Source of the DNA: Beroe forskalii
Taxonomy: Eukaryota; Ctenophora; Nuda; Beroida; Beroidae
Length of the DNA stretch: 64,000 nt
Assembly (NCBI GenBank): GCA_011033025.1
Contig: WFMF01000032.1
Location: forward strand, 496,001 to 560,000
Direction of reading: 5' to 3'
The notes under the pieces were generated by a model, which was not told where the DNA came from, made no database searches, and worked only from the letters and a program-made list of their open reading frames with translations. This document shows, piece after piece, positions 20,849 through 33,200 of this stretch. Each line of letters starts with the position of its first letter. Position 1 is the first letter of the stretch. The translations under genes were made by a program, and so were the position numbers.

Positions 20849-23800
20849 CTGCAGAAAATTTTAGGACAGAAAATTATGTGATTTCATATGATATAATTAT
20901 TTTCGCCAATGGAAACGCTTGATAATGCACAACGCTTGATGTGGTCACGAGACGTCGCACCAAACTCAAAAGGAAACAACCAAGACTGAATGCGGACGCG
21001 CGCAAACAGAACATGGCAGGTGTTCATGAATTAATTTGCGCGCGCAGTAAAATGCACGTGCGACTTGTGATCACGTACGACCTTTATCGTGTTGCATGAA
21101 ATTAAAGCGCTCGCCGAGGTTACAGAAAACGAGCGCAATTATTGTTTTCAGTTTATACTTACGAATGGAATATTCATAAAATTGATTCAATAATGTAAAG
21201 ATGTAAGTACTTTAGCTCTTTAGTATTGTGATGTGACACCAGATAGATAAAGCATTTTATCGTCAACTCATCCTGTCAGTAAGCGAGTCGGACAATGGTC
21301 GACAGACGACGGCGTGTTTTAATGAAGGCGTGCTTTAATACCAGCCCCGGGAACAGGAAATTAAGCGCCTGCATACGGAAACAACGGGCACAAGAAATGT
21401 GCCGGCAGGCGCAATTCTTGTTGTCCTAAAAATGGACTTCTTTGGTTATAATTGGCCACAAGGACCAAAAATAAGGCTGAGATATGCTTTTTCCCGTGTG
21501 ACTGCCTTCCAGAGAGTGTACTAGAACCAAATAATGATGCATTTACAACGAGAGTCTTCCACAAGTCCAATGGTGTCAGAGTATTTTCTGAATTTTGATC
21601 AGTATCTCGGGGGGGTCCTCCTATTAATAAACTTACTAGTTAACTCATGAAATTTTGCAGGTCAGTACAGTTTGGACCAACTAAGAAAATGCTGCTTTCA
21701 GAATTTTGAATTTCGGCCATTTTCACGATTTACAGCCTCTCAAAAACCCAATTTTTGGCATAAAAACGGATTTCTTTGGTTATAATTGGCCACAAGGATC
21801 AAAAACAAGGCTGAAATATGCTTTTTCCCATGTGACTGCCTTCCAGAGAGTGTAATAGAACTAAATAATGATGCATTTACAACGAGAGTCTTCCACAAGT
21901 CCAATGGTGTCAGAGTATTTTCTGAATTTTGATCAGTATCTGGGGGGGGGTCCTCCTAATAAACTTACTAGTTAACTCATGAAATTTTAAAGGGCAGTAC
22001 AGTTTGATCCAACTAAGAAAATGCTGCTTTCAGAATTTTGAATTTCGGCCATTTTCACGATTTACAGTCCCTCAAAAACACTATTTTTGGCCTAAAAGTG
22101 GACTTCTTTAAAAATAAGGCTGATATATGCTTTTTCCCATGTGACTGCCTTCCAGAGAGTGTACTAGAACCAAATAATGATGCATTTACAAACAGAGTCT
22201 TCCACAAGTCCAATGGTGTCAGAGTATTTTCTGAATTTTGATCAGTATCTCGGGGGGGGGGGTCGTCCTATTAAACTTACTAGTTAACTCATGAAATTTT
22301 GCAGGTCAGTACAGTTTGATCCAACTAAGAAAATGCTGCTTTCAGAATTTTGAATTTCGGCCATTTTCACGATTTACAGCCTCTCAAAAACCCAATTTTT
22401 GGCCTAAAATGGACTTCTTTGGTTATAATTGGCCACAAGGACCAAAAATAAGGCTGAAATATGCTTTTTCCCGTGTGACTGCCTTCCAGAGAGTGTACTA
22501 GAACCAAATAATGATGCATTTACAAACAGAGTCGTCCACAAGTCCTATGGTGTCAGAGTAGGGTCGTCCTACTAAACTTACTAGTTAACTCATGAAATTT
22601 TGCAGGTCAGTACAGTTTGATCCAACTAAGAAAATGCTGCTTTCAGAATTTTGAATTTCGGCCATTTTCACGATTTACAGCCTCTCAAAACCCAATTTTG
22701 GCCTAAAATGGACTTCTTTGGTTATAATTGGCCACAAGGATCAAAAACAAGGCTGAAATATGCTTTTCCCGTGTGACTGCCTTCCAGAGAGTGTACTAGA
22801 ACTAAATAATGATGCATTTACAATGAGAGTCTTCTACAAGTCCAATGGTGTCAGAGTATTTTCTGAATTTTGATCAGTATCTCGGGGGGGGGGTCACCCT
22901 AATAAACTTACTAGTTAACTCATGAAATTTTAAAGGTCAGTACAGTTTGATCCAACTAAGAAAATGCTGCTTTCAGAATTTTGAATTTCGACCATTTTCA
23001 CGATTTACAGCCTCTCAAAACCCAATTTTTGGCCTAAAATGGACTTCTTTGGTTATAATTGGCCACAAGGATCAAAAATAAGGCTGAAATATGCTTTTTC
23101 CGTGTGACTGCCTTCCAGAGAGTGTACTGGAACCAAATAATGATGCATTTACAAACAGAGTCTTCCACAAGTCCAATGGTGTCAGAGTATTTTCTGAATT
23201 TTGATCAGTATCTCGGGGGGGGGGGGGTCCTATTAAACTTACTAGTTAACTCATGAAATTTTGCAGGTCAGTACAGTTTGATCCAACTAAGAAAATGCTG
23301 CTTTCAGAATTTTGAATTTCGGCCATTTTCACGATTTACAGCCTCTCAAAAACACAATTTTTGGCCTAAAATGGACTTCTTTGGTTATAATTGGCCACAA
23401 GGACCAAAAATAAGGCTGAAATATGCTTTTTCCCGTGTGACGGCCTTCCAGAGAGTGTACTAGAACCAAATAATGATGCATTTACAAACAGAGTCTTCCA
23501 CAAGTCCAATGGTGTCAGAGTATTTTCTGAATTTTGATCAGTATCTCGGGGGGGGGGGTCGTCCTATTAAACTTACTAGTTAACTCATGAAATTTTGCAG
23601 ATCAGTACAGTTTGATCCAACTAAGAAAATGCTGCTTTCAGAATTTTGAATTTCGGCCATTTTCACGATTTACAGCCTCTCAAAAACCCAATTTTGGCCT
23701 AAAATGGACTTCTTTGGTTATAATTGGCCACAAGGACCAAAAATAAGGCTGAAATATGCTTTTTCCCGTGTGACTGCCTTCCAGAGAGTGTACTAGGACC

Positions 23801-26800
23801 AAATAATGATGCATTCACAAACAGAGTCTTCCACAAGTCCAATGGTGTCAGAGTATTTTCTGAATTTTGATCAGTATCTCTTGGGAAGTCGTCCTATTAA
23901 ACTTACTAGTTAACTCATGAAATTTTGCAGGTCAGTACAGTTTGATCCAACTAAGAAAATGCTGCTTTCAGAATTTTGAATTTCGGCCATTTTCACGATT
24001 TACAGCCTCTCAAAAACCCAATTTTTGGCCTAAAAATGGACTTCTTTGGTTATAATTGGCCACAAGGACCAAAAATAAGGCTGAAATATGCTTTTTCCCG
24101 TGTGACTGCCTTCCAGAGAGTGTACTAGAACCAAATAATGATGCATTTACAAACAGAGTCTTCCACAAGTCCAATGGTGTCAGTATTTTCTGAATTTTGA
24201 TCAGTATCTCGGGGGGGGGGGTCGTCCTATTAAACTTACTAGTTAACTCATGAAATTTTGCAGGGCAGTACAGTTTGATCCAACTAAAAAAATGCTGCTT
24301 TCAGAATTTTGAATTTCGGCCATTTTCACGATTTACAGCCTCTCAAAAACCCAATTTTTGGCCTAAAAATGGACTTCTTTGGTTATAATTGGCCACAAGG
24401 ATCAAAAACAAGGCTGAAATATGCTTTTTCCCGTGTGACTGCCTTCCAGAGAGTGTAATAGAACTAAATAATGATGCATTTACAACGAGAGTCTTCCACA
24501 AGTCCAATGGTGTCAGAGTATTTTCTGAATTTTGATCAGTATCTGGGGGGGGGTCCTCCTAATAAACTTACTAGTAAACTCATGAAATTTTAAAGGGCAG
24601 TACAGTTTGATCCAACTAAGAAAATGCTGCTTTCAGAATTTTGAATTTCGGCAATTTTCACGATTTACAGCCTCTCGAAAACCCAATTTTTGGCCTAAAA
24701 ATGGACTTCTTTGGTTATAATTGGCCACAAGGACCAAAAATAAGGCTGAGATATGCTTTTTCCCGTGTGACTGCCTTCCAGAGAGTGTACTGGAACCAAA
24801 TAATGATGCATTTACAACGAGAGTCTTCCACAAGTCCAATGGTGTCAGAGTATTTTCTGAATTTTGATCAGTATCTCTGGGGGGGGGGGGTCGTCCTATT
24901 AAACTTACTAGTTAACTCATGAAATTTTGCAGGTCAGTACAGTTTGATCCAACTAAGAAAATGCTGCTTTCAGAATTTTTTAATTTCGGCCATTTTCACG
25001 ATTTACAGCCTCTCAAAAACCCAATTTTGGCCTAAAATGGACTTCTTTGGTTATAATTGGCCACAAGGATCAAAAACAAGGCTGAAATATGCTTTTTCCC
25101 GTGTGACTGCCTTCCAGAGAGTGTACTAGAACCAAATAATGATGCATTTACAAACAGAGTCTTCCACAAGTCCAATGGTGTCAGAGTATTTTCTGAATTT
25201 TGATCAGTATCTCGGGGGGGGGGGGGTCGTCCTATTAAACTTACTAGTTAACTCATGAAAATTTGCAGGTCAGTACAGTTTGATCCAACTAAGAAAATGC
25301 TGCTTTCAGAATTTTGGCCATTTTCACGATTTACAGCCTCTCAAAAACCCAATTTTTGGCCTAAAAATGGACTTCTTTGGTGATAATTGGCCACAAGGAC
25401 CAAAAATAAGGCTGAAATATGCTTTTTCCCGTGTGACTGCCTTCCAGAGAGTGTAATAGAACCAAATAATGATGCATTTACAAACAGAGTCTTCCACAAG
25501 TCCAATGGTGTCAGTATTTTCTGAATTTTGATCAGTATCTCGGGGGGGGGGGGTCGTCCTACTAAACTTACTAGTTAACTCATGAAATTTTGCAGGTCAG
25601 TACAGTTTGATCCAACTAAGAAAATGCTGCTTTCAGAATTTTGAATTTCGGCCATTTTCACGATTTACAGCCTCAAAACCCAATTTTTGGCCTAAAAACG
25701 GACTTCTTTGTTATAATTGGCCACAAGGATCAAAAACAAGGCTGAAATATGCTTTTTCCCGTGTGACTGCCTTCCAGAGAGTGTAATAGAACTAAATAAT
25801 GATGCATTTACAACGAGAGTCTTCCACAAGTCCAATGGTGTCAGAGTATTTTCTGAATTTTGATCAGTATCTCGGGGGGGGGGGGGTCGTCCTATTAATA
25901 AACTTACTAGTTAACTCATGAAATTTTGCAGGTCAGTACAGTTTGATCCAACTAAGAAAATGCTGCTTTCAGAATTTTGAATTTCGGCCATTTTCACGAT
26001 TTACAGCCTCTCAAAAACCCAATTTTTGGCATAAAAACGGACTTCTTTGGTTATAATTGGCCACAAGGATCAAAAACAAGGCTGAAATATGCTTTTTCCC
26101 GTGTGACTGCCTTCCAGAGAGTGTAATAGAACCAAATAATGATGCATTTACAAACGAGAGTCTTCCACAAGTCCAATGGTGTCAGAGTATTTTCTGAATT
26201 TTGATCAGTATCTGGGGGGTCCTCCTATTAATAAACTTACTAGTTAACTCATGAAATTTTGCAGGTCAGTACAGTTTGATCCAACAAAGAAAATGCTGCT
26301 TTCAGAATTTTGAATTTCGGCCATTTTCACGATTTACAGCCTCAAAAACCCAATTTTTGGCCAAAAATGGACTTTTTTTGGTTATAATTGGCCACAAAAT
26401 AAGGCTGAAATATGCTTTTTCCCGTGTGACTGCCTTCCAGAGAGTGTACTAGAACCAAATAATGATGCATTTACAACGAGAGTCTTCCACAAGTCCAATG
26501 GTGTCAGAGTATTTTCTGAATTTTGATCAGTATCTCGGGGGGGGGGGGTCCTCCTATTAATAAACTTACTAGTTAACTCATGAAATTTTGCAGGTCAGTA
26601 CAGTTTGATCCAACTAAGAAAATGCTGCTTTCAGAATTTTGAATTTCGGCCATTTTCACGATTTACAGCCTCTCAAAAACCCAATTTTTGGCCTAAAATG
26701 GACTTCTTTGGTTATAATTGGCCACAAGGATCAAAAACAAGGCTGAAATATGCTTTTTCCCGTGTGACTGCCTTCCAGAGAGTGTAATAGAACCAAATAA

Positions 26801-27347
26801 TGATGCATTTACAACGAGAGTCTTCCACAAGTCCAATGGTGTCAGAGTATTTTCTGAATTTTGATCAGTATCTGGGGGGGGGGGGGGTTGTCCTATTAAA
26901 CTTACTAGTTAACTCATGAAATTTTGCAGGTCAGTACAGTTTGATCCAACTAAGAAAATGCTGCTTTCAGAATTTTGAATTTCGGCCATTTTCACGATTT
27001 AAAGCCTCTCAAAAACCCAATTTTTGGCATAAAAACGGACTTCTTTGGTTATAATTGGCCACAAGGATCAAAAACAAGGCTGAATTTATATGCTTTTTCC
27101 CGTGTGACTGCCTTCCAGAGAGTGTAATAGAACTAAATAATGATGCATTTACAAACAGAGTCTTCCACAAGTCCAATGGTGTCAGAGTATTTTCTGAATT
27201 TTGATCAGTATCTGGGGGGGGGGTTTGTCCTATTAAACTTACTAGTTAACTCATGAAATTTTGCAGGTCAGTACAGTTTGATCCAACTAAGAAAATGCTG
27301 CTTTCAGAATTTTGAATTTCGGCCATTTTCGGGTCCTCCTATTAAAG

Positions 27348-27454
27348 TATTTACAAAGGTTGTAATTTGGGGATTTTTAAGAAAAATCCCCATATTTTAA
27401 CCCATCATGAAATTTCAAAATGACGTCACTATCATATGTTAACAAGAGTAATTA
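27348..27454. other. Short unique spacer after the array
   Basis: It contains GGGGATTTTTAAGAAAAATCCCC, which can form a small hairpin, and a TGACGTCA palindrome (CRE-like) near 27421. The phrase AAAAATCCCCATATTTT recurs just right of the next MITE (about 27892), suggesting a local duplication. Confidence 0.5.
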
Positions 27455-27884
27455 CCTTATTGGCCTTTATTTAGCCGGCCTTTTTTTAACCGGCCTTTTT
27501 TTTAGCGGCCCCATGGACAAAAATCTAATCTTTTTTTAAACCGTTTTAACAGGCCCCTTGGACAAAAAATTTTCTATCGGTTACCAGATCAAGTATTTCA
27601 TGCTCTAAAATGGCCACTAAAACCCATTTATACTTTGTAAATTACATCTAAAGACCCAAATACCGATCTTATTTGATGATACAGGTCATTATCGTGTCAT
27701 ATAATGACGTTCAAGAGAATTTGACACTGTATACTTCAAGTCAAAAAAGTTTCCTTTGACCTAGATTGACTGGCCTTTAATTTGATCGGCCCCACTTTAA
27801 CCGGCCTTTTTTAACCGGCCCTTTGGACAAAAATTTCAAAGTCGTTTTTGTCCTTAAGGGCCGGTTAAATAAAGACCAATAAGG
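27455..27884. mobile_element. 430-bp MITE with TA target duplication
   Basis: The left end CCTTATTGGCCTTTATTTAG is inverted at the right (TAAATAAAGACCAATAAGG), flanked by TA at 27453-27454 and 27885-27886. The interior repeats the motif TTTAACCGGCC(TTTT) several times in both halves, followed by GGACAAAAAT. It is non-coding. Its termini resemble those of the MITE at 15553-16030, consistent with use of the same Tc1/mariner-type transposase. Confidence 0.75.
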
Positions 27885-28136
27885 TACTTGAAAAATCCCC
27901 ATATTTTCAACTTAGCAAAATTTGAAACACCGAAATTTTGTCCCACATAAATACACCTCCTAAGGTAGACTGAAAGCGATAAATTTTTACCTGAAACTGT
28001 ATGCTGAACATATCAAATCAAATCGATTTTAGTTCGAACGACGAACTAATCATGAGATCTGATAATGAAATGATCATTTTAATTGTAACTGTGGCGTCTC
28101 GAACTTTTGAGGCGTGGCGTATTATACTATAGAACT

Positions 28137-28303
28137 ATTAACCGAAGTAGAGGTAAGTAACATGATATATGTTGCGAGCGCCAGCGAGCGACATATATAT
28201 GCATTATTGTACGAGGCGAAGCCGAGTTCAATAATGATGTGTTTTGTACGAGGCGAAGCCGAGTTCAAAACTAGATGTTACTTATCTCTACTGAGGTTAA
28301 TAG
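28137..28303. mobile_element. ~170-bp inverted-repeat element
   Basis: The left arm ATTAACCGAAGTAGAGGTAA is inverted at the right (TTATCTCTACTGAGGTTAAT). Inside are two direct copies of TACGAGGCGAAGCCGAGTTC (28211 and 28247) and a GAGCGCCAGCGAGCG block. The form is MITE-like; no target duplication could be fixed. Confidence 0.6.
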
Positions 28304-29099
28304 TGATATTATATGGCGAAACCACTCATAAAACGTAGTTAAAACATGGAAAATAATGGTCTTTCGATAGGAGCTGCAGACTTCCGGAAGCAAGAGCCAT
28401 TGGTAATCTTATTCACAGGGCTGATTACATTTAGTTTTTAAGTTTTTAAAGTATCGAATGCTCAAATATGCAGTACAGAATTTACAGGCCGAATGAAAAT
28501 GAATTACACCGGATTATAGTTACATGTTTAGATAATTCGTTCATCTTCATGTGTTGAACCGGTAACTTAATGAAGCGATACCCTTTTCCTCTTCACCTGA
28601 AAATCATGGTAATTCTTAAAATTCCATCAGAATTAGCCTGGGCTTCACATATAAGGGAGCTTGGTCGGTACTTTGAATTCGCTGCTTATACACATGATAA
28701 TGACCGCTATAAGAGTCTACCGCTAATTTGTTTGGCAGAAAGTTTTAACATTCTAATTGTGGTTCATGATTCATCTCGAATCTCGATTCTCGAGTACAGA
28801 GTCATGTCAAACCGTGATATCGGAAATAAATTGTAAGCCCGGATGAACAGTATGTGTTTCAATCGCCGTTTGCTATCATGGATTTCGTTAAGACTGATTT
28901 AGAGGCTCTAAATCAGTCAAAAATTAGGTGCTCTAAATTAGAGCACCTAATTTTTGACTCCTCTGACTTTGAGAAGCTCTAATTGCTGTTGCGACGAATG
29001 TGATTACTTGATTATGCAGCCAAGATTAAGATTGTTCAATTGATAAAATTTACTCTTAATGTCGTTGGGGTTATTCGGTCGATCTGGACTAATATTAAT
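28304..29099. other. Unique interval, no supported gene
   Basis: An 88-codon open frame at 28570-28836 (plus) has ordinary composition but no recognisable motif or splice support, so it is not called as a gene. The perfect palindromes at 28892-28958 lie here. Confidence 0.5.
28892..28958. repeat. Two abutting perfect palindromes
   Basis: GACTGATTTAGAG-G-CTCTAAATCAGTC (28892-28918) is a perfect 13-bp stem with one central base. It overlaps a second perfect palindrome at 28916-28958 whose 21-bp stem begins GTCAAAAATTAGGTGCTC and is centred on one A at 28937. Both share the CTCTAA core. They can form cruciforms in DNA or hairpins in RNA. Confidence 0.95.
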
Positions 29100-29530
29100 A
29101 ACCCGTCTCAGGGACTCAATATAAAGGGTTATTAACCTGGTTCAGGTTAGTAACCCTTCAATACTACCATGTACATGATAGCAAATAAGGGCTTGGGAGC
29201 CATATAATATCGCATATGTGTGCATATCGCTCGATACGGAGGGCTCGATAACCTTACATACTAACACTTGCGCGCGCAACTCTTCTATACAGTAAGTTAC
29301 TGTATAGAAGAGTTGCGCGCGCAAGTGTTAGTATGTAAGGTTATCAAGCCCTCCGTATCGAGCGATCTGCACACATATGCATATTACGCCGCACTTGGGT
29401 GCTTTTTCAATGCGCGTTGTATTATCAAAGTACTTTTTAAAATAAGTACCCAGGCGGGGCGTAATAAATACGCCGCGGCAGAAAAAGGTCGAGACACCTG
29501 GGTTATAATATAAATACCTGGATCAAAGCA
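29100..29530. mobile_element. Palindromic element with near-perfect 84-bp arms
   Basis: The centre is a single G at 29296. The left arm 29212-29295 and right arm 29297-29380 are inverted copies with only a few mismatches, containing GCGCGCGCAACTCTTCTA near the centre and CGATACGGAGGGCTC further out. This explains why nearly identical 60-residue frames appear on both strands. Weaker inverted similarity (GGGTTATTAACCTGG against CCTGGGTTATAATA) extends outward to about 29120 and 29520, so the whole is probably a foldback MITE. Confidence 0.75.
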
Positions 29531-30289
29531 CGATCCATTCGCCAGCATCACACCCATCAGTAAAACAAAGCTGATACCCCCCATCTCGAGTTGTTTCAAT
29601 CACCTATCAACCTAAAAATACCATCGGCATTAATCGAACATAGCGGTTGGAAAATACTTTTGTTTATTTATCATTTATATTTTCCCCAATATGTAGCAAC
29701 TGCAGGGAGTTTACTTGTAACCGTGCAATGTTAATGAAGATAAGTTAGGAATAGGAGGTGCAACGCATTGAAATATCTTCAACATGAAATATGATTTACC
29801 GTACAAGAAATCTTCCCAACATCCACCCACACCCATGCTAACTAGTTCATTTAGAATCCTTTATTCATTGAAATTAACCTCTTTGTCATTTTGATGGGAA
29901 AGTTGCAACTCTATTGATGTGCATATATGACGTGGATAAATCTAATTCTTGAAATTATATTACTCTATTAAAGATACCTTATTTCACGTATCATAATAAG
30001 AAGTAAGAATGGCACTTATATGCCCCTCATTTTAGATTAATATGCTTCAAAAGCAGAGAGTAAGATCATGCGAAGATCTAAACTCATGGCACCTTTTTAT
30101 TATAACAGGTATAATTTGAAATTTAATACAGTACAAAAATTAGTCATTTTGTTATATAATAGGGAAGATATGAATATATTTCTTGTTGTTGTGGGTATCG
30201 TAGGATTTTTTTCCCAATTTTACAAGTCCCAGTAAATTCGATGATAGCACAAAATATCATACTTTTATGCACTCCACTATACCTCGATA
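29531..30289. other. AT-rich spacer before the second array
   Basis: No coding segment, structured repeat or RNA gene was recognised. Confidence 0.5.
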
Positions 30290-33200
30290 CTCAGACACGC
30301 ATGGATTACTGTTTTGAGAGGTAAAAATAGGTTTTTTTGGATTTTACAGGAAAACAAAGAAAAACTGGCGAATATCATTGCTTCAGTGGTTTCAGGCGAA
30401 TAGTTAATGACCAGATACACTTCTATTGGACCACCCATGAGACATCTACGCCCAATAAAGGGCGAAAAAAGGCAGTTTTTAAGCCCAAAAACGCGATTTG
30501 TACCCCCCATAACAGACAGAAAATGGCTGATTTCGGGATTCTGAAGTATATGTCTTTCTTAGGTCGTCCATGGATGGGGTGCAATTTTCAGCACAATCGG
30601 CCAAAGCTTTTCGATTTCGGATCTTGGGTGCCTCAGAAATGAAGACACGCATGGATCACTGTTTGGAGAGGTAAAAATAGGGTTTTTTCGATTTTACAGG
30701 AAAACAAATGAAAACTGGCGAATATCATTGGTTCAGTGGTTTCAGGCGAATAATTTATGACCAGATACACTTCTATTTGACCACCCATGAGACATCTATG
30801 CCCAATAAGGGGCGAAAAAAGGCAGTTTTTAAGCCCAAAAACGCGATTTTAACCCCCCATAACAGACAGAAAATGGCTGATTTCGGGATTCTGAAGTATG
30901 GTATGTCTTTCTTAGGTCGTCCATGGATGGCGTGCAAATTTTCAGCACAATCGGCCAAAGTTTTTCGATTTTGGATCTTGGGTGCCTCAGAAATGAAGAC
31001 ACGCATGGATCACTGTTTTGAGAGGTAAAAATAGGGTTTTTTGGATTTTACAAGAAAACAAAGGAAAACTGGCAAATATCATTGGTTCAGTGGTTTCAGG
31101 CGAATTATTTATGACCAGATACACTTCTATTTGACCACCCATGAGTCATCTACGTCCAATAAGGGGCGAAAAAAGGAGTTTTAAGCCCAAAACGCGATTT
31201 TAACCCCCCATAACAGACAGGAAATGGCTGATTTCGGGATTCTGAAGTATGGTATGTCTTTCTTAGGTCGTCCATGGATGGCGTGCAAATTTTCAGCTCA
31301 ATTGGTCAAAGTTTTTCGATTTCGGATCTTGGGTGCCTCAGAAATGAAGACACGCATGAATCACTGTTTTGAGAGGTAAAAATAGGGTTTTTTTTGATTT
31401 TACATGAAAACAAAGGAAAACTGGCGAATATCATGGGTTCAGTGGTTTCAGACGAATTATTTATGACCAGATACACTTCTATTTGACCACCCATGAGTCA
31501 TCTTCGCCCAATAAGGGGCGAAAAAAGGAGTTTTTAAGCCCAAAAACGCGATTTTAACCCCCCCACAGACAGGAAATGGCTGATTTCGGGATTCTGAAGT
31601 ATGGTATGTCTTTCTTAGGTCGTCCATGGATGGCGTGTAAATTTTCAGCTCAATCGGTCAAAGTTTTTCGATTTCGGATCTCAATCGAAAGAAGAAGACA
31701 CGCAAACTGTTTGAGAGGTAAAATTTTTTTTGATTTTACATGAAAACTGGCGAATATCATGGGTTCAGTGGTTTCAGACGAATTTATGACCAGATACACT
31801 TCTATTTGACCACTCATGAGACATCTATGCCCAAGGGGCGAAAAAGGCAGTTTTTAAGCCCAAAACGCGATTTTAACCCCCACAACAGACAGAAAATGGC
31901 TGATTTCGGGATTCTGAAGTATGGTATGTCTTTCTTAGGTCGTCCATGGATGGCGCAAATTTTCTCAATCGGCCAAAGCTTTTCGACTTCGGATCTTGGG
32001 TGCTTCAGAAGTGAACACACGCATGGATCACAGTTTTGAGAGGGCAAAAATAGGGTTTTTGATTTTACAGGAAAACAAAGAAAAACTGGCGAATATCATT
32101 GCTTCAGTGGTTTCAGGCGAATTATTTATGACCAGATACACTTCTATTTGACCATGAGACATCTACGCCCAATAAGGGGCGAAAAAGGCAGTTTTTAAGC
32201 CCTAAAACGCGATTTTAACCCCCATAACAGACAGAAATGGCTGATTTCGGGATTCTGAAGTGTCTTTCTTAGGTCGTCCATGGATGGCGTGCAAATTTTC
32301 AGCATAATCGGCCAAAGTTTTTCGATTTTGGATCTTGGGTGCCTCAGAAATGAAGACACGCATGGATCACTGTTTTGAGAGGTAAAAATAAGGTTTTTTG
32401 GATTTTACAAGAAAACAAAGGAAAACTGGCGAATATCATTGGTTCAGTGGTTTCAGGCGAATTATTTATGACCAGATACACTTCTATTTGACCACCCATG
32501 AGTCATCTACGTCCAATAAGGGGCGAAAGGAGTTTTAAGCCCAAAACGCAATTTTAACCCCCATAACAGACAGGAAATGGCTGATTTCGGATTCTGAAGT
32601 ATGGTATGTCTTTCTTAGGTCGTCCATGGATGGCGTGCAAATTTTCAGCTAAATTGGTCAAAGTTTTTCGATTTTCGGATCTTGGGTGCCTCAGAAATGA
32701 AGACACGCATGAATCACTGTTTTGAGAGGTAAAAATAGGGTTTTTTGATTTTACATGAAAACAAAGGAAAAACTGGCGAATATCATGGGTTCAGTGGTTT
32801 CAGACGAATTATTTATGACCAGATACACTTCTATTTGACCACCCATGAGACATCTATGCCCAATAAGGGGCGAAAAAGGCAGTTTTTAAGCCCAAAACGC
32901 GATTTTAACCCCCATAACAGACAGAATATGGCTGATTTCGGGATTCTGAAGTATGGTATGTCTTTCTTAGGTCGTCCATGGATGGCGTGCAAATTTTCAG
33001 CACAATCGGCCAAAGTTTTTCGATTTCGGATCTTGGGTGCCTCAGTAATGAAGACACGCATGGATCACTGTTTTAAGAGGTAAAAATAGGGTTTATTGGA
33101 TTTTACAGGAAAACAAAGGAAAACTGGCGAATATCATTGGTTCAGTGGTTTCAGGCGAACAATTTATGACCAGATAAACTTCTATTTGACCACTCAGGAG

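Larger units (their letters stand above)
20043..21424. mobile_element. 1.38-kb unique insert inside one satellite monomer
   Basis: The monomer breaks after AAAACCCAATTTTT and resumes at CCTAAAAATGGACTTC, losing only about two bases, so unique DNA was inserted into a single monomer. A 12-bp inverted pair, TTTCCTGTTCCC (20041-20052) and GGGAACAGGAAA (21349-21360), marks the left edge and a point about 65 bp inside the right edge. The outer right tail holds GCGCCTGC ... GCAGGCGC and, within it, GGCACA ... TGTGCC when read on the minus strand, so it can fold. No clear target duplication was seen. The insert contains two coding-like minus-strand segments. A Helitron-like capture or an unusual transposon is possible; alternatively a host locus was invaded by array expansion on both sides. 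Confidence 0.6.
17331..27347. repeat. Large ~330-bp tandem array, about 27 monomers, each with a variable G-run
   Basis: The phrase AGTTAACTCATGAAATTTT recurs about every 330 bp (for example near 17345, 17682, 18357, 21640, 23575, 26906 and 27245); I counted 27 starts. Each monomer contains TCAGTACAGTTTGATCCAAC, TTTGAATTTCGGCCATTTTC, GACTGCCTTCCAGAGAG and ends TTGATCAGTATCT followed by a run of about 6-14 G and TCCTCCTA or TCGTCCTA. Copies are highly similar, with small indels. Recurrent 60-75-residue frames (for example 17750-17977 and its relatives) are non-conserved by-products, broken by indels between copies. The array is interrupted by a unique insert at 20043-21424. It lies upstream of the first visible SRCR exon, so it may sit in that gene's intron. 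Confidence 0.97.

Noticed and set aside
17750-26787. Repeated 60-93-residue frames beginning MNFGHFHDL or MIQLRKCCF
   Set aside because: By-products of the 330-bp monomer; different copies shift frame after one-base indels, so no coding constraint is visible.
28570-28836. 88-residue plus-strand frame
   Set aside because: No recognisable motif, and it sits between MITEs and palindromes.
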